A DNA stretch of 58,112 nucleotides from PALSA-607 sp036501485 (GTDB taxonomy: Bacteria; Actinomycetota; Actinomycetes; Acidothermales; Acidothermaceae): assembly GCA_036501485.1 (NCBI GenBank), contig DASYAG010000062.1:1-58112 (forward strand). Reading direction: 5' to 3'. Made by a program: the position numbers and the translations under genes. Below, piece by piece: positions 23,953 through 33,067 of the stretch. Below the pieces are notes generated by a model. It was not told the origin of the DNA. It did no database searches and was given only the letters and a program-made list of their open reading frames with translations. Position 1 is the stretch's first letter, and each line of letters starts with the position of its first letter.

Positions 23953-26012
23953 CCGGCCACGGCAGGAGCTGCTTCACGCACGACGGCGACTCCGCCAGCG
24001 GCGACGTGCACCGAATCGGTTGCGGGCGCGCCGCTCAACAATTCGACTCCGGTGGTGGGCACCTGCACCTCCCGATCCGTGTGATTGATGACAAACAGGT
24101 AGCTCGCGCCGTCGCCGCGTCGTCGAATGGTCTCAACCCCAGCAGCGTCGACGCTGTCGACATTCATGCTATGAGCCCCGGGCTCAGTTTTGTGGCTTCG
24201 CGTCGCCACTCCCGCGGCGTGGCAGATCCCATCCAGCAATCGCTGCGTCGATACCGCGTCAAGGAGCGTCGTGACGTAGTGGGCGACGCCTGATCCGACG
24301 TCGCGACGGGTGACCGCAGGCCACCCGGGCAACGGACCGTCGACGTACGTCGTGACGACCTGGGCCTCAACGGGCGTGAGCATCTCCGTCCAGACCCGGC
24401 CACTCCCGCCGTCCGCCAGACTGATGGTCTGGTGCTCGAGCAGCGGATAGAACTCTTCAACGCGGACGCCGAGCAGCTGGCGGAAGGCGCCGGGATAACC
24501 GCCGAGCCGCACCGCGTCGTTGGGGTCGACGATGCCGCTGAAGAAGTTGCACACCAGGTAGCCGCCCGCTTCGACATAGCGGGTTACGTTCGCTGCCGCG
24601 CTGTCGCTCACGAGGTAAAGGCTGGGGATCGCGACGACCTTGTAGGCAGACAGGTCGGCGTCAGGGCGGACGAAGTCGATGGTGACGTCGAGGTGCCAGA
24701 ACGCCTCGTACGTTGCGCGGACGATCTCGAGATACCGGACGTCGATCGATGGATGCGAGTCGAGTTCGACAGCCCACCACGCCGGCCAGTCCCAGACGAT
24801 CGCGACGTGGGCCTCAACCCGGCTGCCGGCAACCTCGGCCAGGCTCTTCAGGGCGGCGCCCAACTCCGTTACCTCGCGCCAAACCCTGGTGTCGGTGCCC
24901 GCGTGCGGAAGCATTCCGGAGTGGAACTTCTCTGCACCACGGCCAGATGCTCGCCACTGGAAGAAGCAGACCGCGTCGGCACCGCGAGCGACATGCTGCA
25001 GGCTGTTGCGCTTCAGCTGCCCAGGGGCCTTGGCGAGATTGCGCGGCTGCCAGTTCACGGCGCTCGTCGACTGCTCCATCAAGATCCAGGGGTTGCCCCC
25101 GCCAGCAGAGCGCATCAGATCGGCAGACATCGAGAGTCGGACGTGGTTGGCCGGGTCGGCGCCCAGGACGTAGTGGTCGTCGGAAACGATGTCCTCGTAC
25201 GGCGCCCAACTGAAGTAGTCGACCGGCTTGAACGCGCCCATGAAGTTGGTCGTGATCGGGAGATCCGGGGTGACGGCACGCAGCACGTCGCGTTCGGCGA
25301 TGAAGCAGGCGAGTAGCTCGTCGCTGCAGAAGCGCTTCCAGTCGAGGTTCTGCGTCGGGTTTCCCCAGGTCGGCGTCAGTCGCGGCGGGATGACCTCGCC
25401 CCAGTCGTAATAGTGCTGGCTCCAAAATGCGGTGCCCCACGCCTCGTTCAGTTCATCGAGATCGCCGTAACGCTCGCGTAGCCACCTGCGAAATGCGACG
25501 GCGCTGACGTCGCAGAAGCATTCGGCGACGTGGCAGCCGTACTCGTTGTTGACGTGCCACATCACCAGCGCGGGATGGGTTGCGTAGCGATCTGCGAGCG
25601 CGCCGGCCAACGCAGTCGACGCTGCGCGGTACGCAGTCGAACTCGGGCAGTACGCCTGCCGGCCGCCCTGCCAGAGCCGGTGACCCTCGCGAGTGACGGG
25701 AAGACTCTCCGGGTAGCGGTGTGAGAACCACGGCGGAGGCGACGCCGTCGCAGTAGCGAGATCGACGCCGATGCCCGCGGCGGCGAGGAGGTCCATGACG
25801 CGGTCGAGCCAGCCGAACTCGTAGCTGCCTTGGGCTGGTTCCAACAGCGCCCAGGAGAAGACGCCGACAGTGACCATCGATACGCCCGCTTCGCCCATGA
25901 GTGCGATATCTTCAGCCCAGATGTCCTGGGGCCATTGCTCTGGGTTGTAATCGCCACCGAAGGCGATACCTGGCACGCGGGGCCAGCGTCGGTTGCTACC
26001 AGAGGTGGTCAT
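23949..26012 (-). CDS. Beta-galactosidase, glycoside hydrolase family 42
   Basis: The 687-residue GH42 enzyme has a TIM-barrel beginning IAFGGDYNPEQWPQDIWAED. The acid/base glutamate is in WHVNNEYGCH, and the nucleophile glutamate is in WILMEQSTSAVNW. Cysteines in YGCHVAECFC and AYCPSS match the zinc-binding cluster of GH42 trimers. The C-terminal half contains the trimerisation domain (LVSDSAAANVTRYVEAGGYL) and a small beta domain. No signal peptide is present, so it acts in the cytoplasm on imported galactosides and releases beta-galactose for the Leloir genes. It starts the transcript that continues into the DeoR regulator and is divergent from the sugar importer. Confidence 0.94.
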   Translation of the reverse strand: MTTSGSNRRWPRVPGIAFGGDYNPEQWPQDIWAEDIALMGEAGVSMVTVGVFSWALLEPAQGSYEFGWLDRVMDLLAAAGIGVDLATATASPPPWFSHRYPESLPVTREGHRLWQGGRQAYCPSSTAYRAASTALAGALADRYATHPALVMWHVNNEYGCHVAECFCDVSAVAFRRWLRERYGDLDELNEAWGTAFWSQHYYDWGEVIPPRLTPTWGNPTQNLDWKRFCSDELLACFIAERDVLRAVTPDLPITTNFMGAFKPVDYFSWAPYEDIVSDDHYVLGADPANHVRLSMSADLMRSAGGGNPWILMEQSTSAVNWQPRNLAKAPGQLKRNSLQHVARGADAVCFFQWRASGRGAEKFHSGMLPHAGTDTRVWREVTELGAALKSLAEVAGSRVEAHVAIVWDWPAWWAVELDSHPSIDVRYLEIVRATYEAFWHLDVTIDFVRPDADLSAYKVVAIPSLYLVSDSAAANVTRYVEAGGYLVCNFFSGIVDPNDAVRLGGYPGAFRQLLGVRVEEFYPLLEHQTISLADGGSGRVWTEMLTPVEAQVVTTYVDGPLPGWPAVTRRDVGSGVAHYVTTLLDAVSTQRLLDGICHAAGVATRSHKTEPGAHSMNVDSVDAAGVETIRRRGDGASYLFVINHTDREVQVPTTGVELLSGAPATDSVHVAAGGVAVVREAAPAVAG

Positions 26013-26440
26013 GGTGGCGTCACCCTACACAGAACGCGCCATGTTCACACAAGATCCAGCGTGCTGCCGGCATCGACGCTCGTCGCCACAAGTACGTCGG
26101 CCGACTCTGCGTTTCGCACCGATGTGTCGGGTACGAATCCGCAATGTCTCGCTGAAGTCACGCTCTCGCAGCGATAGTGACTCGATTTGGGCCCACCCTG
26201 CGCACGCGAGTGCGAGATCGAATCGCAACCTTCGCGATGCTTGACAGCGGTCCGAGCGAGCGGTTTGCTGTGATCGCTTCTGATGGGTCCCGCTCGAATC
26301 TGTTGTGCAAGCGTTCGCGATCCACCACACCCCACAATTTTCGGTCCTGATCCACTCTCACTGCATCCGCTCCCACCCATCCCGCTCCAACCCATCCCCG
26401 TTTCAACCCATCCCCCGCTTCAACAACTGATGGAGGCACC
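26013..26440. promoter_or_regulatory. 428-bp divergent region between beta-galactosidase and sugar importer
   Basis: No gene is visible here. The region must hold the promoters of the GH42-deoR pair (leftward) and of the importer operon (rightward). Several TCGCGA/GATCG-type short palindromic pieces occur (TTCGCGATGC near 26231, GTTCGCGATCC near 26313) and could be regulator sites, but none is certain. The right end is a C-rich, G-poor leader with tandem repeats, listed separately, followed by the ribosome-binding site TGGAGGCACC directly before the ATG. Confidence 0.5.
26371..26424 (+). repeat. Imperfect tandem repeat, C-rich leader of the sugar-binding protein gene
   Basis: Three units of 15-17 bp occur in a row: TCCCACCCATCCCGC, TCCAACCCATCCCCGTT and TCAACCCATCCCCCGCT. 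A weaker CACTGCATCCGC lies just ahead and a partial TCAAC follows. The stretch contains very little G. In the mRNA it would be an unstructured, cytosine-rich leader close to the ribosome-binding site. Confidence 0.65.
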
Positions 26441-27892
26441 ATGTCGGACTCCGAGTCCGGTACTCCCGGCGCGCAGTCGCCACTGAGTCGTCGTTCCGTA
26501 CTCAAGGGTCTGGCCGGAGCTGCCGGTCTTGCCGTCGTCCCGGGCGCGCTTCTCGAAGCGTGCAGCAGTAGCAAGAAGACCGCGAGTCCGCCTAGTTCGG
26601 CTGCGCCTGCCGCGACCACGTCGGCTGCTGCTGCCCCGACGTCGAGCGCTGCTGCAGCTGCGTCGTCGAGCGCTGCCGTTGCACCGGCCAGCTCAGCGGC
26701 TGCTGGCGGCGGAGCGGCGACCGGAACGATCACGTTCGGGTCGAACTACTCCGACGCGGTGCCCAAGGCGGCCTTCGCAGCGATGATCGGTGGCTTCACG
26801 TCGGCCAACCCGAACGCCAAGGTCACGATCAACACGGTTGACCACAACACATTCCAGAACAACATCAACAACTACCTGCAGGGCACCCCGGACGATCTGT
26901 TCACCTGGTTCGCCGGCTTCCGCATGCGGTTCTTCGCATCGCAAGGTCTCGCAACGCCGATCGACGACGTGTGGGACAAGATCGGCGACAACTTCTCCGA
27001 CGCCTTCAAGTCCGCGGCTAAGGGCGACGACGGGCACTACTACTTCGTGCCGCTGTACAACTACCCATGGGCGGTTTTCTACCGCAAGAGCGTGTGGGCC
27101 GCGAAGGGTTACCAGGTGCCCACGACGTGGGACGCGTTCGTTGCGCTGCAAAAGCAGATGCAGAAGGACGGCCTCGTGCCCATGGCTATGGGTCAAAAGG
27201 ATGGCTGGCCAGCTCTCGGTACCTTCGATATCATCAACATGCGCTTGAACGGCTTCCAGTTCCACATGGATCTGATGGCGCACAAGGTCACCTGGGACGA
27301 CCCGAAGGTGCTTGCCGTGTTCAAGCAGTGGACGGAAATCTTGCCCTACCAGCAGGCCGGCGCCAACGGCCGCATCTGGCAGGATGCCGCAAAGACCCTG
27401 CTCAACAAGCAAGCGGGTATGTACCTCCTCGGCTCGTTTGTTGCGCAGCAGTTCACCGCGGCGCCCGACTTGGCCGACCTCGCGTTCTTCCCGTACCCGG
27501 CGATTGACCCGGCCAACGCCCAAGACGCGATTGACGCCCCGATCGACGGGTTCATGATGAGCAAGAAGGTCAAGAACCAGGCTGGTGCCACTGCATTGCT
27601 CGAGTACATCGGCACCGCCGGTGCCGAGGCGCTGTACGGTAAGACCGACCCGAGCGACGTTGCTGCGGCCACTAATGCCGACACCAGCAACTACAACCCG
27701 ATCCAACTCGCGTCGGCTGCGTTGATTAAGAACTCCAAGGACATCGCTCAGTTCCTCGACCGTGACACGAACCCCGACTTTGCGGACAACACGGTTGCGG
27801 CCATGATCCAGAGCTTCTTCAACGACCCAGGTGCAGTTGCGTCGCAGCTCAAGGCCCTTGAGGGGCAGGCAAAGACGGTGTTCACCAGCTAA
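26441..27892 (+). CDS. Tat-exported lipoprotein, ABC sugar-binding protein (family 1)
   Basis: The 483-residue protein has a twin-arginine signal SRRSVLKGLAGAAGL (Arg 17-18) ending in a lipobox LLEAC with the acylated cysteine at 41. It should therefore be folded before export and tethered to the outer face of the membrane. An Ala/Ser-rich flexible linker (about residues 42-95) precedes the family-1 solute-binding domain (ITFGSNYSDAVP, LFTWFAGFRMRFF, FVPLYNYPWAVFYRKSVWAA). It captures the sugar for the two permeases that follow. The stop shares one base with the next ATG (TAATG). Flanking GH36 and GH42 genes point to an alpha- or beta-galactoside such as melibiose, raffinose-type sugars or lactose; that is inference. 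Confidence 0.92.
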   Translation: MSDSESGTPGAQSPLSRRSVLKGLAGAAGLAVVPGALLEACSSSKKTASPPSSAAPAATTSAAAAPTSSAAAAASSSAAVAPASSAAAGGGAATGTITFGSNYSDAVPKAAFAAMIGGFTSANPNAKVTINTVDHNTFQNNINNYLQGTPDDLFTWFAGFRMRFFASQGLATPIDDVWDKIGDNFSDAFKSAAKGDDGHYYFVPLYNYPWAVFYRKSVWAAKGYQVPTTWDAFVALQKQMQKDGLVPMAMGQKDGWPALGTFDIINMRLNGFQFHMDLMAHKVTWDDPKVLAVFKQWTEILPYQQAGANGRIWQDAAKTLLNKQAGMYLLGSFVAQQFTAAPDLADLAFFPYPAIDPANAQDAIDAPIDGFMMSKKVKNQAGATALLEYIGTAGAEALYGKTDPSDVAAATNADTSNYNPIQLASAALIKNSKDIAQFLDRDTNPDFADNTVAAMIQSFFNDPGAVASQLKALEGQAKTVFTS

Positions 27893-28845
27893 TGGTCGCA
27901 GCTACCCAAGCGATCGGCTCCTCGCCGGCGGTGCGCAAGCGCCGCCGGCGAGGAGTTCGCATGTTGTCGGTCGGCGACAAGGTTGTCTTGTCGCTGATGG
28001 TTTTCATCCCGTTGGCCATCGTGCTCTTCTTCGTGTGGTTCCCGGCGATAGCGACAGTGTTCCTGTCGTTTACCACGTGGAGCGGCATCGGCGGCCTCAA
28101 GGCAATCCATGCCGACGGCATTCAGAACTATCACCAGATCGCGACGAACTACCCGCCATTCGTCCCGGCGCTGGAGCACAACGTTCTGTGGCTCGTCGTG
28201 TTCATCGTCTTCGCCACTCCGCTCGGGATCCTGATCGCCGTCCTGCTCGACCAGAAGATTCGCGGCAGTCGCATCTACCAGAGCTTGATCTTCTTGCCGG
28301 TGATGCTGTCGCTCGCGCTCATCGGGATCATCTGGGAACTGATGTACTCGAACAACTACGGATTGATCAACAGCTTGATCGGCCGTAATGGGCAGACGAA
28401 CTTCATCGACTGGCTCGGAAATCCGAAGCTCAATATCTGGGCTGTCTTGGTCGAAGCCTCCTGGCGCCAGGTCGGTTACGTCATGGTGCTGTATTTGGCC
28501 GGCCTGAAGGCGGTCGACCCGACGCTGCGTGAGGCCGCGACAGTCGACGGCGCGACTCCGTGGCAGACGTTTTGGCGCGTCGTGTTTCCGGTCTTGCGCC
28601 CGATTAACGTCATCATCGTCGTCATCACCGTGATCGAGTCGTTGCGCGCGTTCGACCTCGTCTACATCACGAACGGCGGCACGAACGGCCTCGAGCTGTT
28701 GTCGGTGCTTGTTACCCGCAACATCCTGGGGCAACAAAGCCGGATCGGCTTCGGATCGTCCTTGGGTGTCGTGTTGCTGGTCATCGCGCTCGTACCGATC
28801 ATTACGTTCCTCGTCCAGCAGCTGCGTGAGGAGAAGCGCCGATGA
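27892..28845 (+). CDS. ABC sugar importer permease (MalF-like)
   Basis: The 317-residue membrane protein has about six to seven helices and the EAA loop that docks with the ATPase: EAATVDGATPWQTFWRVVFP. Family-typical segments FLPVMLSLALIGIIWELMY and WRQVGYVMVLYLAGLKAVDP are visible. The basic N-terminus (RKRRRRGVRML) precedes helix 1. It overlaps the upstream binding-protein gene by one base and the second permease by 4 bp. No ATPase gene is present in the cluster, so a shared MsiK-type ATPase encoded elsewhere is expected. Confidence 0.92.
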   Translation: MVAATQAIGSSPAVRKRRRRGVRMLSVGDKVVLSLMVFIPLAIVLFFVWFPAIATVFLSFTTWSGIGGLKAIHADGIQNYHQIATNYPPFVPALEHNVLWLVVFIVFATPLGILIAVLLDQKIRGSRIYQSLIFLPVMLSLALIGIIWELMYSNNYGLINSLIGRNGQTNFIDWLGNPKLNIWAVLVEASWRQVGYVMVLYLAGLKAVDPTLREAATVDGATPWQTFWRVVFPVLRPINVIIVVITVIESLRAFDLVYITNGGTNGLELLSVLVTRNILGQQSRIGFGSSLGVVLLVIALVPIITFLVQQLREEKRR

Positions 28846-29756
28846 CCGCCGCCGCGTCCGTGGACAACCTGATAACTGCGGCTCCCATCGCCCGTCGGCG
28901 CACGTCCGAGCGCAAGCATGTCGGGTCGCACATCTTCCTGCTCATCATTACGGTGCTGTGGACAGCACCACTGCTATGGGCGATGTACACGTCGCTGCGG
29001 CCGTACGGCGAGACCGCGAAATACGGTTACCTTTCGCTGCCGCACCACCTGACCTTCTCGAACTTCACGAACGCCTGGTCGCAAGCCGACATCCTCCATT
29101 ACTTCTGGAACTCGGTAATCATCACTTTGCCGGCCGTGGTGATCACACTGGGCCTTGCGTCGTGCGTCGCCTACGTGTTGGCACGCTTCAGCTTTTGGTT
29201 CAACATCCCGCTGCTGATCATTTTCGTGTCGGCCAACCTGCTTCCGCCGCAGGTGATCATCACGCCGCTCTACCGCATCTACCTGACAATCCACGTGCCG
29301 CACTTCATCAGCAACAACGGGCTGCTCTACAACTCCTACGCCGGTTTGATTATCGTCAATACTGCGTTCCAATTGGGGTTCTGCGTTTTCGTCCTGAGTA
29401 ACTACATGAAGACGATCCCCAATGAAATCACCGAAGCCGCTCTGGTCGACGGCGCATCGGTGTGGACCCGTTACTGGAAGCTGACGTTGCCGCTGTGCCG
29501 TCCGGCGCTAGCCGCCCTCGCCACGTTGTTGACGACGTGGATCTACAACGACTTCTTCTGGGCCATCACATTGATCTCGTCGGGGAATAAGCGACCGATC
29601 ACCTCGGCGCTGGCCAACCTGCAGGGCCAGTACTTCACCAATCAGAACCTGCTCGCCGCCGGTGCGCTCATCACCGCTGTTCCGACCTTGCTGGTGTACG
29701 TCATATTGCAGAAGCAGTTCATCGCGGGTCTTTCGCTCGGTTCGTCTAAGGGCTGA
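28842..29756 (+). CDS. ABC sugar importer permease (MalG-like)
   Basis: The 304-residue second permease has six predicted helices. Its EAA loop is EAALVDGASVWTRYWKLTLP. Typical segments are APLLWAMYTSLRPYGETAKY near the N-terminus and YVILQKQFIAGLSLGSSKG at the C-terminus. It forms the channel with the preceding permease. The ATG lies in the last codons of the upstream gene (ATGA overlap), and the alpha-galactosidase starts three bases after its stop, so importer and hydrolase are made from one transcript. Confidence 0.92.
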   Translation: MTAAASVDNLITAAPIARRRTSERKHVGSHIFLLIITVLWTAPLLWAMYTSLRPYGETAKYGYLSLPHHLTFSNFTNAWSQADILHYFWNSVIITLPAVVITLGLASCVAYVLARFSFWFNIPLLIIFVSANLLPPQVIITPLYRIYLTIHVPHFISNNGLLYNSYAGLIIVNTAFQLGFCVFVLSNYMKTIPNEITEAALVDGASVWTRYWKLTLPLCRPALAALATLLTTWIYNDFFWAITLISSGNKRPITSALANLQGQYFTNQNLLAAGALITAVPTLLVYVILQKQFIAGLSLGSSKG

Positions 29757-29759
29757 TCT

Positions 29760-31946
29760 TTGACCGACCTGAGCACCGACCCGAGTTGGGTCACACTTCG
29801 CCGCGACGGCGTCATGGTTGTCTTCGATGTTGGTGGCCCGCACCTTCCTCGCATCGTGCACTGGGGTGGCGACCTGGGTGTTTTGAGTGCAGCCGATATC
29901 GCTGGGCTGCCAGCCGCAGCGTTCTTCCCGATCGACGAGAGCACGCACAACGCTGATGTGCCGCTGACGGTGTCACCGACTCGCGCACAAGGTTGGTCGG
30001 GGTGGCCCGGCTTGACTGGTCATCGCGACGGAACTGCGACGCAGCCCTTGTTTGTACAGGCAGGCGTGGAAATCGGCGACTCTGACGACGGGCAGGCGCA
30101 GAGTCTGCACTATCGCGGTATCGACGACGCGGCCGCCCTACAACTCGACGGCGAGTTCGTCCTGACAGAAGAGGGTGTGCTCCGGCACCGGCAAACGCTC
30201 ACCAGCACCGCGTCGTCCGACCGTGCTTCTTATGTCGTTGACGATCTGCTGACGCTGTTGCCCGTCTCGGAGCACGTAGCTGAGGTGTTCGATCATGCCG
30301 GGAGATGGGCGAACGAGGCGCAAGCTCAACGACAAACGCTGCACCAGGGCACCTGGTTGCGCGAACAACGGCGTGGCCGCACGGGGCCCGATTCGCCCCT
30401 GTTATTGATGGTCGGCACGCAGGGTTTCGACTATCGCGATGGTCAGGTGTGGGGCATTCATCTTGGCTGGTCGGGTGACCAGCGCTACCTCGCGCAGCGG
30501 CTGAACACCGGCGCGGTGCTGCTTGGTGCGGGGGAGATCCTTGCGGCCGGAGAAGTGATCCTTGGTCCCGGCGAATCGATCACGACGCCCTGGGTCTACG
30601 GCGTCTACTCAGGCACGGGTATCGACGGTGCTTCGCGACGGCTGCACGCGATGCTGCGACGGCGACCGAGCCACCCGCATAGTCCTCGGCCGATCGTGCT
30701 CAACACGTGGGAAGCCGTGTATTTCGACCATTCGTTCGACCGGCTCGCAGCGCTCGCCGATGTCGCGGCCTCGATCGGTGTCGAGCGGTTCGTCATCGAC
30801 GACGGTTGGTTCGGGTCACGTCGCGACGACCGTGCCGGGCTGGGCGACTGGTACGTGTCGGCGGACGTTTGGCCCGACGGACTCGGCCCGATCGCTGAAC
30901 ATGTGCGATCGCGTGGCATGGAGTTCGGGCTCTGGTTCGAACCCGAGATGATCAACCTCGACTCCGATGTGGCTCGTGCGCATCCGGAGTGGGTGATCGG
31001 CACGCCTGGTCGGATGCCGCCGCCATTTCGAGGCCAGCAGGTGCTCGACGTCTCTCAACCCGACGCGTTCGCGTATCTGCTCGAGCGACTGTCGACGCTG
31101 GTCGGCGAGTATGGCATCAGCTACATCAAGTGGGACCACAATCGCGACATCGCCGATCCAGTGCATCGCGGCGGTCCACGAGTCGGCCGGCCGGCCATCC
31201 ATGATCAGACGCTTGCCACTTACCGGCTCATGGCCCAACTGCGCGACCGGCACCCGGGCCTTGAGATCGAGTCGTGTTCGTCCGGCGGCTCGCGCATCGA
31301 CTTCGGAGTGCTGGAGCACACCGACCGGGTGTGGGCCAGCGACTGCATCGATCCTTACGAGCGAGTTCGGATCGTGTCGGGCATCTCGACCTTGTTGCCG
31401 TTCGAGTTGATCGGCGCGCATGTCGCATCTGGCCGCAACCACACGACAGGCCGCACGCACGAGCTGTCGTTCCGGCTTGCAGTGGCGTTGTTCGGACACG
31501 CTGGGCTTGAGTGGGACCTCACGACCACGGCGCCGGAGGTGCGCGAACAACTCGCTACCTGGGTCGCGTTCGCAAAGTCGGTGCGGCAACTGTTGCGCAC
31601 CGGCGAGCTTGTGCGGATTGATCGCCCAGCCGACCACGAGACGGTGTTGTACGGCGTGGTGAGCCCGAGCCGCGACGAGGCGCTGTTCAGCCTCGTTCGG
31701 CTGCAGACGGGTCCGCGGTATGGCACGGCGCCCGTCGTGTTCGCCGGCCTTGAACCCGACCTGCGCTACCACGTGCGCCGGGTATCGATGCCTGGCGAGA
31801 TACCTCCGCTGCACGGGCAAGCCAGAAACCACGACGGCGTCAGCGACATCGTCGTCCCCGGGGCACTCCTCATGGGTGCCGGCGTCGAAGCGCCGAACCT
31901 CCAGCCGGAGCAGGCCGCGATCTACCACCTGCGCGCGGAGAGCTAA
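29760..31946 (+). CDS. Alpha-galactosidase, glycoside hydrolase family 36
   Basis: The 728-residue GH36 enzyme removes terminal alpha-galactose from oligosaccharides. An N-terminal beta-supersandwich (about 1-290) precedes the barrel, which begins VLNTWEAVYFDHSFDRL and contains FVIDDGWFGSRRDD. The catalytic nucleophile lies in YIKWDHNRDI and the acid/base aspartate in VWASDCIDPYER; the substrate loop CSSGGSRIDFG is also present. No signal peptide is seen, so it works in the cytoplasm on imported sugar. The TTG at 29760 is the start, three bases after the permease stop. It is the last gene of the importer operon. Confidence 0.94.
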   Translation: MTDLSTDPSWVTLRRDGVMVVFDVGGPHLPRIVHWGGDLGVLSAADIAGLPAAAFFPIDESTHNADVPLTVSPTRAQGWSGWPGLTGHRDGTATQPLFVQAGVEIGDSDDGQAQSLHYRGIDDAAALQLDGEFVLTEEGVLRHRQTLTSTASSDRASYVVDDLLTLLPVSEHVAEVFDHAGRWANEAQAQRQTLHQGTWLREQRRGRTGPDSPLLLMVGTQGFDYRDGQVWGIHLGWSGDQRYLAQRLNTGAVLLGAGEILAAGEVILGPGESITTPWVYGVYSGTGIDGASRRLHAMLRRRPSHPHSPRPIVLNTWEAVYFDHSFDRLAALADVAASIGVERFVIDDGWFGSRRDDRAGLGDWYVSADVWPDGLGPIAEHVRSRGMEFGLWFEPEMINLDSDVARAHPEWVIGTPGRMPPPFRGQQVLDVSQPDAFAYLLERLSTLVGEYGISYIKWDHNRDIADPVHRGGPRVGRPAIHDQTLATYRLMAQLRDRHPGLEIESCSSGGSRIDFGVLEHTDRVWASDCIDPYERVRIVSGISTLLPFELIGAHVASGRNHTTGRTHELSFRLAVALFGHAGLEWDLTTTAPEVREQLATWVAFAKSVRQLLRTGELVRIDRPADHETVLYGVVSPSRDEALFSLVRLQTGPRYGTAPVVFAGLEPDLRYHVRRVSMPGEIPPLHGQARNHDGVSDIVVPGALLMGAGVEAPNLQPEQAAIYHLRAES

Positions 31947-31949
31947 CGT

Positions 31950-32002
31950 TTCGACGACACTTGTAGCGTGACGAGCTTCAACGACACTTGTGGCGTGACA
32001 AA
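31950..32002 (+). repeat. Two 26-bp direct repeats, period 27, before the COG4280-type gene
   Basis: Bases 31950-31975 and 31977-32002 share the core ACGACACTTGTRGCGTGAC and extend on both sides, differing at only a few positions. The second copy also contains an imperfect inverted element, ACTTGT-6 bp-ACAAAGT. They fill the whole 76-bp gap upstream of the membrane-protein gene at 32023 and so probably bind its regulator. No known box is recognised. Confidence 0.65.
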
Positions 32003-32022
32003 GTTGATGTCGTGATGAGCGC

Positions 32023-32787
32023 ATGAGTGGCGGGGCGCTCTTCCTCGCCGTCTTCCTCGCGTGCACGGTTGAGGCCGTCGAGGCGACGACCATCGTCTTG
32101 GCCGCAGGTACGGCGCGTGACTGGCGGTCGGCGCTGTACGGACTTCTCGCCGGGCTGGTCACCCTCGCGGTGCTCATAGGGGCACTCGGACCCGCAGTTT
32201 CCGCCGTCCCGCTTCATGCTTTACGGCTCGTTGTCGGTGGACTGTTGCTCGTGTTCGGCCTGCAGTGGTTGCGCAAAGCGATCTTGCGTGCGAGTGGCTA
32301 CAAGGCACTGCACGACGAGGAGCAGATCTACGCCGACGAGCTCGCTGCTGCCCAGGCGGTGCCGCGTGAACGCCGTGGCGCGGTCACCGACTGGTACGCC
32401 TTCACGTTGGCGTTCAAGGGCGTTGTTCTCGAGGGCCTCGAGGTCGTGTTCATCGTGCTCACCTTTGGTGCCAACGACCACAATCTGCCGTTGGCCGCGC
32501 TGGCCGCTGGTGCTGCTGTGATCGTTGTGGCGCTGGCCGGTATTGCGGTTCGGGCGCCGCTGGCGAGGGTGCCGGAGAACTCGATGAAGTTCGTGGTCGG
32601 CGTGATGCTCACGGGGTTCGGCACGTTCTGGGGCGCCGAGGGTGCGGGCGCGCACTGGCCGGGATCCGACGCCGCATTGCCAGTTGTCGTCGGTGCGGTC
32701 GCGGTGTTCGCTTTCGCGTTGGTCGCGGCGCTTCGTCGGGGTCGGACGGCGACGCAGGCGACCGCGGAGTTGGTGGTGACCCGATGA
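32023..32787 (+). CDS. COG4280-type integral membrane protein
   Basis: The 254-residue protein has six predicted helices in two related halves. Each half carries an acidic motif: FLACTVEAVEATTIVLAAG near the N-terminus and FKGVVLEGLEVVFIVLTFGA at about residue 135. The paired ExxE motifs resemble cation transporters of the Gdt1/TMEM165 and LysE-related groups, so metal-ion export or import is the best guess. A charged cytoplasmic loop (SGYKALHDEEQIYADELA) lies between the halves. Two direct repeats fill its promoter region. The last four bases overlap the next small gene. Confidence 0.75.
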   Translation: MSGGALFLAVFLACTVEAVEATTIVLAAGTARDWRSALYGLLAGLVTLAVLIGALGPAVSAVPLHALRLVVGGLLLVFGLQWLRKAILRASGYKALHDEEQIYADELAAAQAVPRERRGAVTDWYAFTLAFKGVVLEGLEVVFIVLTFGANDHNLPLAALAAGAAVIVVALAGIAVRAPLARVPENSMKFVVGVMLTGFGTFWGAEGAGAHWPGSDAALPVVVGAVAVFAFALVAALRRGRTATQATAELVVTR

Positions 32788-33008
32788 TCGCGCGGCTGCG
32801 ACAATTCTGTGCGTTCTGGTACGACTTCGTCATTGGTGATGATTGGCGCGTCGCGGTCGGCGTTGTCGTCGCATTGGGCGCGACGTACGGGTTGCACCGC
32901 GCGTCGGTCCCTTCGTGGTGGGTGGTGCCAGCCGCTGTCGTGCTGTTGCTGCCGTACAGCCTGTGGCGAGCGAGTAGGCCGAAATCGCCACAGTCGCGAA
33001 AGTCGTGA
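32784..33008 (+). CDS. Small membrane protein, 74 residues
   Basis: The protein begins IARLRQFCAFWYDFVIGDDW, followed by two hydrophobic helices (VAVGVVVALGATYGL and WWVVPAAVVLLLPYSLW) and a short basic tail. Its ATG overlaps the preceding membrane-protein stop in an ATGA arrangement, so it is very likely translated with it and may be a small partner subunit. Function is unknown. Confidence 0.75.
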   Translation: MIARLRQFCAFWYDFVIGDDWRVAVGVVVALGATYGLHRASVPSWWVVPAAVVLLLPYSLWRASRPKSPQSRKS

Positions 33009-33067
33009 CAGGAATGCGCGGGCCGGATGTGGCGCGCGGCGCCAAAGGAGGGCATTCTTTTCCCGCA

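Noticed and set aside
30816..32177. A 453-codon open frame on the minus strand opposite the alpha-galactosidase
   Set aside because: The GH36 frame carries the nucleophile and acid/base motifs; the opposite frame is Arg/His-rich shadow sequence and crosses the direct repeats.
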